Shown here: positions 49,045 through 60,629 of the stretch, piece by piece
Position numbering within the stretch: the stretch's first letter is position 1
Layout: every line of letters begins with the position of its first letter
From: Orbilia blumenaviensis
Lineage: Eukaryota; Ascomycota; Orbiliomycetes; Orbiliales; Orbiliaceae
Length of the DNA stretch: 64,000 nt
Direction: 5' to 3'
Assembly (NCBI GenBank): GCA_036872755.1
Contig: JAVHNS010000003.1
Coordinates: 682,001 to 746,000 of the forward strand
Program-made: the position numbers and the translations under genes
Notes under the pieces: model-generated
The model's database searches: none
What the model saw: only the letters and a program-made list of their open reading frames with translations
What the model was told of the DNA's origin: nothing

Positions 49045-51306
49045 AGCTGCTAAATATTCTATATAATTATTTATTTCATATAGGTATTTGTTGGATTTTG
49101 GCGGGGTTGTTGCGTTGCAGGCTGTGACAGGGATCAGGCCTTGTACGACACTGTCTTCCTGCTTCTGTCGACGGTTAACGGTCGGATAACGGGTTTGAAA
49201 GATAGTTACCAGCCGAGATTAATTGATTTCGACAAAAGAAAAGAAGAACGTGGTACAAGATCTGAATCAAGTCCTTAATTTTCAAGAAATCCTCGTGCGG
49301 GGAGGGCTACGCATAATAAACCGCACTCTTTTAAGGTTTTTGAAATATGAGGTCATGGGCATTTTTTTCCCGCGAGATCTATTTCTAAAAAGTATCGGAA
49401 AGTTTTTTTTTGTGGGGGGCATATTTGCAGCATTTGCCGCTTTCAATGGGATGTACTACGGGTTTGGTGAAATAGTAGTAGATCGGGGCTATCATATCGT
49501 CGGGTTCGGAGCTGGGAGTGTATAATATCTCTTTTATGGAGTATGATACCGATATATCAGTAGCTGATTGATCGATAGTTGAGCAAGTAATTGAGTTTCT
49601 AGGTCTAGGGGATTGATTGTAAGGTGGTTCAATTAAATTGATAGTCACTATGTGCCAGAGATCGATGCCCTCGGGGTTGATCTAGTGTCAGTAGGTATTA
49701 TCAATTGAATCGAGATTAGACCGGTATCGATATATATATATCGCGAAATTACTATTGAGATACGTACGATATCGGTATGATAGCGAAAAAAAAAAAAAAA
49801 AACCCCTACTGTTCTGGTACACTAAACATGTATCAATTCCAGGTTATGTATAACTACACGCTCTGGTTGGTATCAGCAAAAACGACCGTTTTCCAACGTG
49901 AATATGGTGAATAGTGCAATTTTTTATATCAATTGTCTCTCATCGAGACAATGTTACGAGTTAACGTTACAAAAAATGATACAAAGGCATTGGTCATAGA
50001 TTTTGTCCCTCAAACTACCGAAAGTATCATTCCCCCCCTCTCTGAACCCCCCCTCTTATTCCTCTGCAAGTCCACAGGTCTAGTTTTACTAAGGGTTTAG
50101 TTAGATACTCCTTGGGGAAAGGGGCTGAAGGTGGGCTCAGGTCGGCCCTGTGAATCAGGAAAACGAATGTCTAACCGGGAGACACATGGGAGACACAGAT
50201 GGCATGGTGGGCCTGGCGAACAAATGGCGGCCAAAAAATGTGTCAAAACAATATATAATACAAAACCGTGCAAAATATGACCTGCCAATGGCTGGCTCTG
50301 AAGAAAAATTTAAAGTGGATAAAATCCCAACTTTGATCTACGTTTTAAGATGAGAGACATTGGCCTTTCCGAGGCTTTTCGTAGGTACCTATATTATATT
50401 ACAACTTTAAGCGAGGGCATAAGTGTGTTAATTTTTCATAATTATGCTCGACTAGCCCGGGCAGGCTGGTGGTAAGCCAATAGCAGGTTGATGGTCAAGC
50501 ATAACTATGAAAAATTAGCACACTTATGCCTCGCTTAAATTGTAATAAATATACCTAGGTATTTTGCGAAGCCATAATACACACTTCGCGCGGTTTCGTA
50601 TTATATATCGTTCTGACAGATTTAGGCCACTATACGAATGAGTCCGCCATATTGTATTATTTTAACCAGTTGATGGTGTTAAATTTTGGATATAGATAGT
50701 GCGCAGCAGTACTAGTGTAGTAAATCTACAAAGTTAGTTGCCTAACCATTTGAAACATATAACCGTTATGGCTGTTGCAAAACGTGTCTGTCATATGGAA
50801 AACACTGGTGTGCTGTGGCGCCGGCGTTTTTGATACTTTTATACTATACTTGGTCTCGTAAACTAGCCTCTAAGAAGTGGCCCCGCTATACTCGGTATAC
50901 CGGGAAGTTGCCGTACTACCAACTGGTCTATATATCATACCTGTTCGACAAAGAAACATATTTATATTTTACGTGTGCGTTCTACAGTTGGAAAATCATG
51001 ATTGAGGAGTGCTTCATGTCCCTAGCCAAGTGATATCATTCCATTCTATCATACCATAAGAATCCTTTATCCAATAATGAGAAGTAAATGCAGATCAGGA
51101 AAAAAAAAAAAAAAAAAGCGCTTTCAAAGAGGGAATCGAAGCAGAGGTAATAATATATCCAGATTGCCTAAAGCGGTATGCACCACGCTATCCTCAACGA
51201 ATACATATATTCACAATATGATAGTTGCCATAAACAACTAGCAACTAACCAATGATGATGGGTTTGCTCTTCCAAGCCCCCTTCCTATCTCTGGCCATCA
51301 ATTATC
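49045..51306. other. Intergenic stretch with MITE-like inverted repeat
   Basis: 2.3 kb between the protease-like gene's promoter and the 3' end of the sphingosine-phosphate lyase gene. Apart from the inverted repeat at 50373-50573 it has a poly(A) at about 49785-49802 and another at 51099-51117. A 72-codon frame (50815-51033) starts without ATG and shows nothing recognisable. Confidence 0.45.
50373..50573. mobile_element. MITE-like element: 200 bp with about 75-80-bp terminal inverted repeats
   Basis: The left arm (about 50373-50452) and right arm (about 50493-50573) are reverse complements over nearly their whole length around a 40-bp core. Best-conserved segments are TTTAAGCGAG, GCATAAGTGTG and TAATTTTTCATA. 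Most mismatches in the inner arm are transitions (T/C, A/G). Outer ends are less well matched. Length and structure fit a non-autonomous DNA transposon (MITE) or other foldback element. No transposase is nearby and target-site duplications are not clear, so the class is inferred. Confidence 0.6.
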
Positions 51307-53213
51307 TTAAGCCTTGAAAAGGGTATCAATGAATGCTGTCGCCAAACTGCCAATAACGCTCCTATTCGGAACACTTCCCGCAACACCGTACAATGCTGCA
51401 GTGTCGCCCTTCGCAGCCCCCTTTCCTCTAGCCTTAACAGTAACGACCACATCTCCCAAATCCTTCAACAAAGTATCAACACTCTTGATTGTCAAAGTGG
51501 TGCAGGCCATATGGACGGCTGGTGGGTCTTGGAGTGCGTTCAAGTGCCATCCGAGCTTAGAAAGCTCGTCGGCAACATCGTAGATATCGATTGTGTTGCT
51601 GCTGAAAGCTACAACTGAGACAAGGGGTTCACCGATAACGTAGAGATTGTCGGACATAGTCTCTTTGATTCCAGCGGCGAGGCGTTGGGCACAGGTTACG
51701 ATTGCATGGGCGGAAGAGATATAACCGGATTCACCCATGGAGATCATCGAGGCGTAACAGCCAGCGATCAGGGCACCTGGTCGGGACCCGGAGAGGTTGG
51801 GAGAGGCATATATGCCACCTGTCCAGTGGGTGTTGACATAGTATTGGTAAGCACGGAGTTGAGAATTGCGGTAGATTAGAGTTGAGTTTCCTTTGGGGGC
51901 AAAGCCGTCTGTAACATAAAGTTGTTAGTACTGGGGAGTTTCTTTTTTCACGCTAAATTAGGGGGGTTTGAAACATACATTTGTGTGTATCGCAGGATAT
52001 TGAGGTTACACCCTTGAGTCTAAAGTCAAATGGTTCGGTCTTAAAGCCGGCTTTCTCGAGGAACGGGACAATGAAGGAACCAAGACAGGCGTCGACGTGG
52101 AGTGGAATCTTCTTGCGGAGAGCAAGACGGCTAAGACCTTGGATATCGTCAATGATACCGTGTGGGAAGTTAGGAGCGGATCCGACGAGGAGGACAGTGT
52201 TATAGTTGATGAGCCTGGCGACACGCTTGAGGTCGACTTTATAGGTGACTGGGTCGACTTCGACGTGGTGGACCTTCATTTTGAAGTAGTAGCCGGCCTT
52301 GTCGAAAGCTGCATGGGCGGTCTTGGGCATGATGCTAGAGGCTAATTAGTTACGCACAAATGCACGATATGCCACCGGAATGTACTCACATTTCTGGCTC
52401 CGTAACGCCTTTTTCAACATATGCCTTGTTCCTTGCGGACAAGCAGGCCATTAGGATAGACTCAGTTCCACCGCTGGTAGTGACACCAGCACCTCCAGGT
52501 GGGGCGTTGAACATGGACAGAACCATAGCTACGACTTCGGCTTCCATTTTTCGGACTCCGGGGAAGACATCTGGATGCAGAGGATTGCTAACAGAGAACA
52601 TTCTCATGCAGTCGGTCTGTAAATCTAGCAGTTCCTTGCCACCGTGGTACACTGCGCCGGATACCTGACCAGTTTCCCAATTGGTGTGCTTCAAGTCGGC
52701 CAGTCTAGAATTCACTATTAGCGAGTGTCCGTATATCCTGTAGTTTCACAAAAAAAAAAACTTACTTTAAGAGTTCCTCCCTAATTCTGTCCGAAGAAAC
52801 TCCATTTTTCGGTAGAGCCAAGTGCCGGACAAGATTGGGATCTCGGATAATCATCTTCTCTTCCAGTTTTGCCGTCGCTTCATCCAGCTGTGCCTTAACC
52901 TTCCCTTTTACACCGGGAGCTCGTAGGATTATGCCATACGCAGTACTTCGAAGGTAGTCGTAAAGGGCGACAATGGTGCCGATGATTCCATATCCGCGGA
53001 GCTGCCGGGCGGCTTTGGAGGACCAACGTAGAATGAAGTAGATGAAGACAATATTTCGGATGCTGCCCTGCTATATTAGCTTCTGAAATTTGGATTGAAT
53101 AGAAAATATATGAAAACATACATTCCGATGTTGAATAACAGGGCTTGGTTCCTTGGATTTGCTTTCTGGATGTTGAAGGTCTCCCTCAACGAGACGGGGA
53201 CGCGAGAAGACAT
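51307..53213 (-). CDS. DPL1: Sphingosine-1-phosphate lyase, about 556 aa
   Basis: Five exons: about 53213-53118 or 53122, 53067-52766, 52704-52390, 52334-51979 and 51908-51307. The enzyme is a PLP-dependent lyase of the ER that splits long-chain base phosphates into ethanolamine phosphate and a fatty aldehyde, the exit step of sphingolipid breakdown. Visible marks: an N-terminal hydrophobic segment [67 protein letters not shown], and the PLP-lysine motif SCDTHKYGFAPKG (Lys about 356). The end, LFKA, comes at the usual family length. Oddity: the strong donor GTATGT after GGAAT leaves exon 2 out of frame. Using GTTTTC four bases downstream restores it, so this junction is uncertain. Confidence 0.93.
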
Positions 53214-54281
53214 GTTTTTTTTTTTGGGTGGGTGAGTCGACTATCCGATGGGAATTCGAAATTTCGCCCAAGGACTTGCGAAGAAGCTAACAAAGAGCGC
53301 CGGAAGCTGTGGGAAAGGTGGAAATCAAAGAGTGAAGGTCATGACAGAAATAGAAACAGTGCAAACGACAGCTGCAGAACGGAACAGCTGCTGTCCGAAG
53401 ACAGCACTCCAACCGGTCTTTATATTATATCAGCGAAGGGAAGAGGTTTGACGGTTTTAGCAGGAGGGAAATTGCGACTGATGTCAATTATCAACGTGAA
53501 GTTTTGTGGCTAGTCTGAACCGAGGCATGGGACGGGTCTTGGCCACGGCTGCTTCCCTGCTTTCGTATTGGCCCTCAAACTTGAGGAGGTCTGATACGAC
53601 CTGCAGCCCACCATATCGAGAACCCTGGTAGTTTAGGTAAGAAAGTTTAACCAGCTGGTGGTTGACATGCATACTACCATACTTTGTAGATATATCGTGG
53701 GGTAGTTCTAGACTGCAGCTCTGTTGAAGTAGAACCAGGCATGGACATGGACATGGCTAGGGAATAAAACATGCACAGTTTGACACGACAGTGGCAGTTA
53801 CGTATATGCATGCTCTTGCAGGGAAGCTTTGGAAAGAGCATGCGAGCCTGCTTGATTAGTTACTCAGAGTGTATATGTACGTATGGTAGTATTTACAGAC
53901 TGCGGGGTCGGTTATTATATCGCCCCTCAGACATCATTGGATTCTAAACAGTAGGTGTATGTAAGTAGGTATGTATGTGTATAATATGTACAGATATGGA
54001 ATATATTGAGTAGGACTTGTCGGCCGTATGCGAAGGCGGCGGCTACCTCCATGCCGCACCTTGACGAGGATTTCTTGCCGGTTCAATAGGTATAGTCCCA
54101 ATGGGTATCAAATCTCCGGTAGAGGCAAATGAAATTTGGCAGAGGGAGTACGTGTGTCATATGATCGTATACGGCCCGTACCTAGCAAGCAGTGATACCA
54201 GCTAGTATACCAAATGTTCCAGGCTTCATCTTGCAATTGGTAGGGGCCACAATAATCCATCAATGCCTCCTCCGATCTTAA
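53214..54281. other. Upstream region of sphingosine-phosphate lyase gene
   Basis: 1.07 kb holding the lyase promoter and the 3' flank of the uL30m gene. A 122-codon frame on plus (53145-53513) overlaps the lyase 5' end and has no motif. No other feature is seen. Confidence 0.45.
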
Positions 54282-54560
54282 TCAAGACGATTCCTCCGGT
54301 CGCATAAACCTAGACTTCTCGACCACAAACCCGGTCGGCGGTTGTCGTTTCTCATGCATCTCCCGTCTCGTCAACCTCTTGTCCGTTGTCGACAGGGCGA
54401 TCAATTCCTTGACCTTCATCAGCTGACCTGCCGTCGCCGGTGTGATCTTATGGAAGACTGTTCGCATTCGTTTTCGTAGGCCCAGCGCTTTCAAGACTCC
54501 GACCTTCTTCTGTGGCATACCGATGCTCGACCGGATGAGAGTGACTTTAAAGAATGACAT
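54282..54560 (-). CDS. MRPL33: Mitochondrial large-subunit ribosomal protein uL30m, 92 aa
   Basis: Single exon from ATG 54560 to a stop at 54282. MSFFKVTLIRSSIGMP, then KKVGVLKALGLRKRMRTVFH is the uL30 fold: first beta strand, the I/L-R-S-x-I-G-x-P turn, and the L-x-x-L-G-L-R-K helix seen in bacterial L30 and yeast Mrpl33. The following segment (GQLMKVKELIAL) is the last strand. The C-terminal 30 residues (ending FMRPEESS) are a mitochondrial extension. There is no obvious cleavable presequence, as in yeast Mrpl33. It belongs to the mitoribosome large subunit. Its start faces away from SEC6, 653 bp apart. Confidence 0.9.
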   Translation of the reverse strand: MSFFKVTLIRSSIGMPQKKVGVLKALGLRKRMRTVFHKITPATAGQLMKVKELIALSTTDKRLTRREMHEKRQPPTGFVVEKSRFMRPEESS

Positions 54561-55213
54561 CGTAAAGGATTCTGGATTGGATATTTGTGCTCCGTCGTTA
54601 TCGTCCTTATTTTTCGTCTTGAGAGAAGAATTTTTTCTCGGTTTCGGTGGTATCGATAGTTGGTGGAGCCGTAGCCTTTGGAATATGGAGATACCGGATT
54701 GTCGTGAATAGCTATCCTCTCATGATCAGGCCTAGCCCTATGATGCCTCTTTTAGCCTGCTCGTGGCCTGGTCGATGTTGTTTCTTTAATTGGGTCGCGC
54801 GCGTGGGAGGGAATGACCGTCGAAGTCTGGTCAATTTTTGGTGGATGGTCAATCAATCCGATTGATTTCTCGGTTACGCTTTCCCTGCATGGGAGCTGCC
54901 CCTCGACAAGGAGCCACTTCGACATTGGCCGCGCATACCCAACTACAGAATCACTAAACCTCCCTCGAACCACGACCACCACGAAACCAACCTCTCCCAG
55001 CTATACCACCCTTCCGCTGAGGTCTAGACTGCTCTTTCGGCCGGCTAGGACTACAGACGCATCTTCTCTATTCTCCGGTCATTAACTATTCAGTTCTCGC
55101 CCTGAAAGATGCTACGCTCCTTACCATCGTTTTAAAGCCCTCGCGTCGAAACAAATACCACCTTCCTTCGCTAGATAAACCCCGGATATTCCCATTTCCC
55201 CAAGAACTCGAGC
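54561..55213. promoter_or_regulatory. Divergent promoter, uL30m / SEC6
   Basis: 653 bp between divergent starts. It contains the perfect inverted repeat AATCAATCCGATTGATT at 54851-54867, a candidate regulator-binding site whose ATTG halves resemble reversed CCAAT. No TATA box is obvious. Confidence 0.4.
54851..54867. repeat. Perfect 7-bp inverted repeat (3-nt spacer)
   Basis: AATCAAT and ATTGATT flank CCG, in the middle of the uL30m/SEC6 divergent spacer. A dimeric transcription factor site is possible. Confidence 0.4.
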
Positions 55214-57709
55214 ATGGAAGACGCTCAAATCAAAGGCACGGCGAAATTGGCCGAAACTCTTCGACAATCAGATGTACGATATCCGCTGCGACTAGACCCC
55301 TGAGAAGGTTGATTTATACTAAAGCTTAACCTCTCCGAGGAATTAGGATCTAGAGCGGATATCGGCGTTAAAAGCACAGTACACCTCCGACAAAGCTGCT
55401 ATCGATGCTCAGCTTAAAGCTGGTGTCCAGCTGCAGCTGGATGTCACAAAGGTGGGAGGAGCTATGATGAGTGGGCTTCGCTGGGAGTGAATTGGAGCTA
55501 ATGTTGATGATGTGGGTAGGCTGGCATGAAAGCTGTTGAGGATTCTCAGAAGGATCTCAATCTTATAAGGGAGGAACTTATCAAGGTACATCGGCATATC
55601 ACAATAAAGCTCTACGGTGTGAAACTAACATCTGGGGGTTAGATTGATAGACTATGCTCCGAAGCCCAGACAATGATCAAGGACTTCCCCCTCATCAACG
55701 AGGTAAGCTCCTGAAATACGGCTTCAAACCCGTCTTTAAGCTTACGTAATATATTATAGGTCTCCCGTGTTCACCGAAACTTCACACAAGTCGAGGAGAT
55801 AATGACAGGCCTAGCCAATCTTAACAAAAATGTCGAAGAAATCGAACAAATGTTAAACGACGATAATACGGAAGACGGACTTATGGGACAAATGCCCAAC
55901 CTTCTGCCTGTTCACTATAAACTAGGGGCTCTGCGTGATTTCAGGGACGATGCAATCTTCCAGGCTACAAGAGCAACCGATGACACGAGCAATACTCTCG
56001 CCAACTACTTCGGTGTAATGGACGACGCAGTAGCAGAGTTTGAGAGTCGCCTCGACTTATTCTTTTCCAGTATTCTAGACATGGTTCGTGGGAGGAACGT
56101 CTCACTAGTTGTGAGAATCGCAAAGGTAATAGAGGCAGAAGAGACGGCAGACAGTAAACTAAAAGCCCTCCAGGACGCCACATCACAGCATTCGGACCTT
56201 GTTTCACGTTTCAAATCCATCAATGTTGGCTCAAAACAGCAAAAGGAGTATAAGAAACGATATATAGCTTGCATTAAATCATCTGTTGCCGAGAAGTTCC
56301 GAGAAGCAGAAGACCTTTTCCAACAGGACTCTTCCACGCTTCTTGAGTCTTTCGAATGGTATTTTGACGATCTATTCGTTGTCAAGGATCTTCTTACAAA
56401 ACTCGTTCCCTCGAAATGGAAGATTTTTGAAACATACCTCAACATCTACCACAGCCAGATGCACGAATTCATCACGAAGCTTGTGAGCAACCAAGATCTC
56501 GACGGACAAGGACTTCTCCAAATAATTCTCTGGAAAGGACAGTACGACCAAGGTCTAAAACAACTCAAAGTCGACAAAACGACGCTCAACCCCCCTGTCC
56601 TCGGTGTTCCTGAAGAAGATCTTGTCAAGGAGTATCTAAGCATTATCGTCACCAAGATGACTGAATGGATGAACTCCGTCAACCAATCCGATGTCAAGGA
56701 ATTCCAAGAGCGCAAGGAAGCGCCGGATACCAACGAGTCTGGAAACTTCATCCTTCAAGGCGCTATCATCGCCTTCCAGATGATAAACCAGCAAATAGAC
56801 GTCGCATCAGACGCTGGCAAAGTCTCAGTCTTGCTAGGCGTAATTGATGAATGTGCTGGGTTACTGAAGAAGCGACAGGCGCTGTGGGAAGACGTGACAC
56901 GAAAGGAAGTCGACGCGTACCTCGAACCAACTGAGACTATTCCCGAAGGGTTATTCGAGTGGATGATGGCCGTGGCTAACGACCAGGCCCGATGCGCGGT
57001 CTTCACTGAATCGGTAAAATCCAGATTGGCACCCGCACTCCCGAAGAAAGCCCAGGAGCACGTGGAACAATCGCTAGGAAGCGTTGTGGACGGCTTCGTG
57101 GATATGGCGGGTGTAATCACGAAGCGAATTACCGAGATCATTTTCAACGACTTGAAAGCGCCAATTTCTGCATTCTTTACACCAGAGTGGTACGGTACTA
57201 CGGGATACACAAAGCATATGGAAATCATCACTGTCACTATTGAATCTTACCTGTCGGACTGTAAGATCGGTCTAGACTCGTCGATTGCTGCTGAAGTAGC
57301 ACTGGAACTGTCGGAAATGACGGTTATATCATATCTATCATCTGTGAGAAACAAGGGTGCGAAGTTTTTGGTGCATTCAGCAGACGTGGCCGGGCAAGTC
57401 AGGTCGGATGTTATGTGCGGGTTTGGGTACTTCAGGGAAACCACCAGTTTGGAGGCCGCGAAGCAAACTTGGCCCGTCATCGAATACTTTATACAGTTGG
57501 CGGTTAGTCCCAAGGAATCGCTGTGGGAGACATACGTGAGCTTCAAGACAGCATACTGGGACTTAAGCAACGATTGGGTCGATCTAGTGCTCAGGTGCAG
57601 GGAGGATTCAAGCAGGGAGTTATTAGGGGTTATCAAAAACAAGATGAAGGAGTTTGAGGCGGTAGAGATAGGGGCACCTACGATTATGGGCAAGGTGAAA
57701 GCAAGGTGA
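55214..57709 (+). CDS. SEC6: Exocyst complex component Sec6, 746 aa
   Basis: Five exons: 55214-55273, 55347-55451, 55520-55585, 55643-55702 and 55760-57709. All are phase 0, with the last carrying 650 codons. Introns cluster at the 5' end. The protein starts MEDAQIKGTAKLAETLRQSD and has an N-terminal coiled coil (DLERISALKAQYTSDKAA...). The core has HYKLGALRDFRDDAIFQA, NYFGVMDDAVAEFESRLD and a long helical bundle. Length and these blocks match fungal Sec6, which forms part of the octameric exocyst that tethers secretory vesicles at growth sites before SNARE assembly. An AATAAA at 57926-57931, 217 bp past the stop, may be a polyadenylation element. Confidence 0.92.
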
Positions 57710-59267
57710 TCTTGTTACCGTTGAATTATTTATTCTTTTTGTTCCGTATTCTGGGTGTGTGCATTCTGTGGGATATCTTTCGTCGTGAACAGTGCTGTTA
57801 TTACCTGTCTTATTTAGCGATTCCCTGGTGCAGAGTAATACTCGAATTTGTTTTGAATTGGTTTTAGTATTATAGTATACATATCCAAGCCAATATCAAT
57901 CCATGATAGGTCTGCTTTCTTACATAATAAAAGGCGGTGCTGGTTCTAAACCCTCAAACAAATCGATGACGCCCTATACCAGGATGCCTTCAACATCCTT
58001 TTGAGATCGCTGTACGGCTCGCGAGACAACCTTTGATTCGGCACCAATGATCAGTTGGGAATTCAATTTAGGATTGAGGGTTTGGACTAGTATGGATATG
58101 GCTAGGAACCACGTATTCGAATAGCTAACAATCCACAATGAGATACATCGTTGAATCGGTGAATCCCAACGTGGGCACGTGTTTGACCCCAGCGTGCATT
58201 TAAATATATCTTAGCAGGTAGTTGGTAATATCTCCACAAGGTTTTCTTTATCATATAAAACCACTGGATCTTATGATTGTATGACATAGGCACAAAAAGA
58301 AAGACGCATGCACGGATTTGGCTTCAAAATTTTGACTGCAGATATCGCGATGAGCTCTTATTCGAATATTCTCTTTCCTACTATCGTCGCCCACTGTCGA
58401 TATTACTAGTCACTACCTGTGCCAGCTTTCATTCTTTCGGTATCTAAGATATATTTACTGGGTCTGTCGCCTGCGCTAAACTTTTTGTTACATGATAATT
58501 ATACCAAGGTAATCGTATCATAGGTTCGAGCTGACTTAACTGAAATGAGCCATCAATTAGCAACTCCTACCTAGATATTCTCATCAGTATCTCCGCTATC
58601 ATCTAAATCGGTATAATATCAAGGCCATCTACTGCTTAATATATATATATATATATATCCTTTTCCGGTTTATACTTCATCATGTCTGTATAGGCAGCTC
58701 CAGGCGCAGGTCTTGGCCTTTTATACCCCCATTTATTAGAATCAAACAAAGATTTGTTATTCTTTAATCCCCCCTATTATGATCAAGCTGATAGCTGACC
58801 CTTCTCCTTCTTTCTTTCTTTCTTTCTTTTCTTCCATATACGCTTGTGATTGGAGGAATTATTCTAGCTAATCACAAGCATAAACATGAGAGCTATACTT
58901 CAATGTAACGAGCCTAATACTACCCACTGCAAATATAAGTTGTGCAAATTTAACAGTTACCCAAGCTCTCTAGTTTCGGAGGCCTAAAATCTAAACATCT
59001 TAGGATTATCTCATCACAAAAGGTTTTTCTTGAATGGTCTGAGAATTAAATTATTACTATTATAGACTACATGAATAAAATGGCCAGGCAAAGGTTAGCT
59101 GGTCTCGTGCAAGACAGATGCATGACCATATATGTTGTAAAGTCCTCTAGAAGGAAAACCAAAGAAAAAAAATCCTAACCCCAACCATCATCCTAGAAGA
59201 TACAAGCATGACGAAGCTTGAATTGTTGGGTTATTTTGGCGTATTATGACACATTTCTCAGTATTCC
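57710..59267. other. Convergent spacer, SEC6 / GLEYA gene
   Basis: 1.56 kb of AT-rich DNA holding two facing 3' flanks, with a (TA)n run at 58638-58658 and a (TTTC)n run at about 58810-58829. No gene is recognised. Confidence 0.5.
58638..58658. repeat. (TA)n microsatellite
   Basis: About ten AT units. Confidence 0.85.
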
Positions 59268-60629
59268 TTAGAACATTGCCTCCTCTCCAAATGGTGGGAA
59301 AGGAGGAGCAGTAGTACCATCGCAGGAGTGCGTAACAAGATAAGGCGAAATATCTGTCGTATCCTTGCTAATGATAAGTTCTCCATTCGGCGCCGTAACA
59401 GTAAAGTCAAAGTAGTAATCCTGAGATTCTCCTTGAGCGTTACCCCAGAGAACTCGAACTGGATAATAGGTACCGGCGGTCAATTCGGCTGTGTAAGTAA
59501 CCATTTCGGCCGCACCAGTCCACCCTTGTAGTATGCTCGCATCTGCCCTAGTGTAGGTCCTAAGGGCCTGATCACCGATCCAAAGGAATGTGATATCGTC
59601 TGTGTATGAAGTGCTGAAGGTATATGTGCCGCTTTCACGGGCGAAGAGATAACCGCGGTGATTAAGCGCAATATAAGACATCTTAGTGATAGTTGTGCCA
59701 TACATATTACCTGGGCCGCTAAGGCCTATTCTTGTGGTATTGCCTTGGAATTCAGGAGCTGTTGACTTGAAGTAATTGACATCGAAATCGGTATATGCTG
59801 GCGGATCAGCATTGTAAAAGTCGTGGGTGAAAAAGGCAAATCCAAATCCTTGGTTATCACAGCTCACATCAGGTGTTGGGAACCCTGTTGGCGTATCTGA
59901 TGGATCTGCGGCGACTGTTGTTGAAACTGTGATTGTAGCGGTCACAGTTACACCCTCGCCTGGTGCATTGACTGTGGATATGACTGTGATAGTAGACTCT
60001 GGAAGGGTGGTGGTTTCTGTTGTCCCAACAGTGACTGTAGTGGTTTGCTCTTCGCCTGGTACATTGACAGTAGAAATGCTAGTCTCGGTAACAGTCGTGG
60101 TTTGTTCCTCGCCTGGTACATTGACAGTAGAAATGCTGGTCTCGATAACTGTAGCGGTTGTGACAACCTCTGGGCCAGTTATTGTAACTGTAGATGCTGG
60201 AAGAGCGACTGTCTTGATGCTAGTCTTAGTACTGGTCTTAGTACTGGTCTTAGTACTAGTCTTGGTACTGGTCTTAGTCTTAGTAGACGTTTTAGTCTTG
60301 GTGGCCGTCTTGGTGGTAGTCTTTGTCTTGGAGTATTTCGTAGTCGTCTTGATGGATGTTTTCGTTTTAGTCACGCACTTGGTCGCCCATTTTGTGCGGT
60401 AACTGGTAACCGTTTTAGCTGGACAAGCCCCATCTTTGAAATGATATGTTAGCAAAGATTCCAACAATAACATACTCCTCGAAAGTGGGTAACATTGAGA
60501 TTATAGGAATAACTAACAATAATCGCGTTCCTCCAACCCTTTCGCTTCACCCGGAACTGCAGATGCAACGGCGTCATAGGCGACGGACGCCAACAAAAAG
60601 ACCTTTACAAACGAAAGTCGGAAATACAT
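59268..60629 (-). CDS. Secreted GLEYA-domain adhesin-like protein, 425 aa
   Basis: Two exons: 60629-60518 and 60433-59268. The donor is GTTAGT and the phase-1 junction closes. The signal peptide is MYFRLSFVKVFLLASVAYDAVA. After a short Cys-containing segment comes a Thr/Lys-rich stalk (many TKT units, about residues 55-110), then a Thr-rich section with two tandem copies of a 19-residue unit (ETSISTVNVPGEEQTTTVT). From about residue 210 a globular domain follows: CDNQGFGFAFFTHDF, ESGTYTFSTSYTDDITFLW and YTAELTAGTYYPVRVLWG. This matches the GLEYA/PA14 lectin-like fold; the DD in YTDDITF is the usual calcium/sugar site. Such proteins sit on fungal cell walls and bind glycans. No GPI-anchor tail is seen, so attachment, if any, must be by other means. 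Confidence 0.85.

Noticed and set aside
59827..60402. 191-codon Val-rich frame on plus
   Set aside because: It is the antisense shadow of the TKT repeat stalk of the GLEYA gene.
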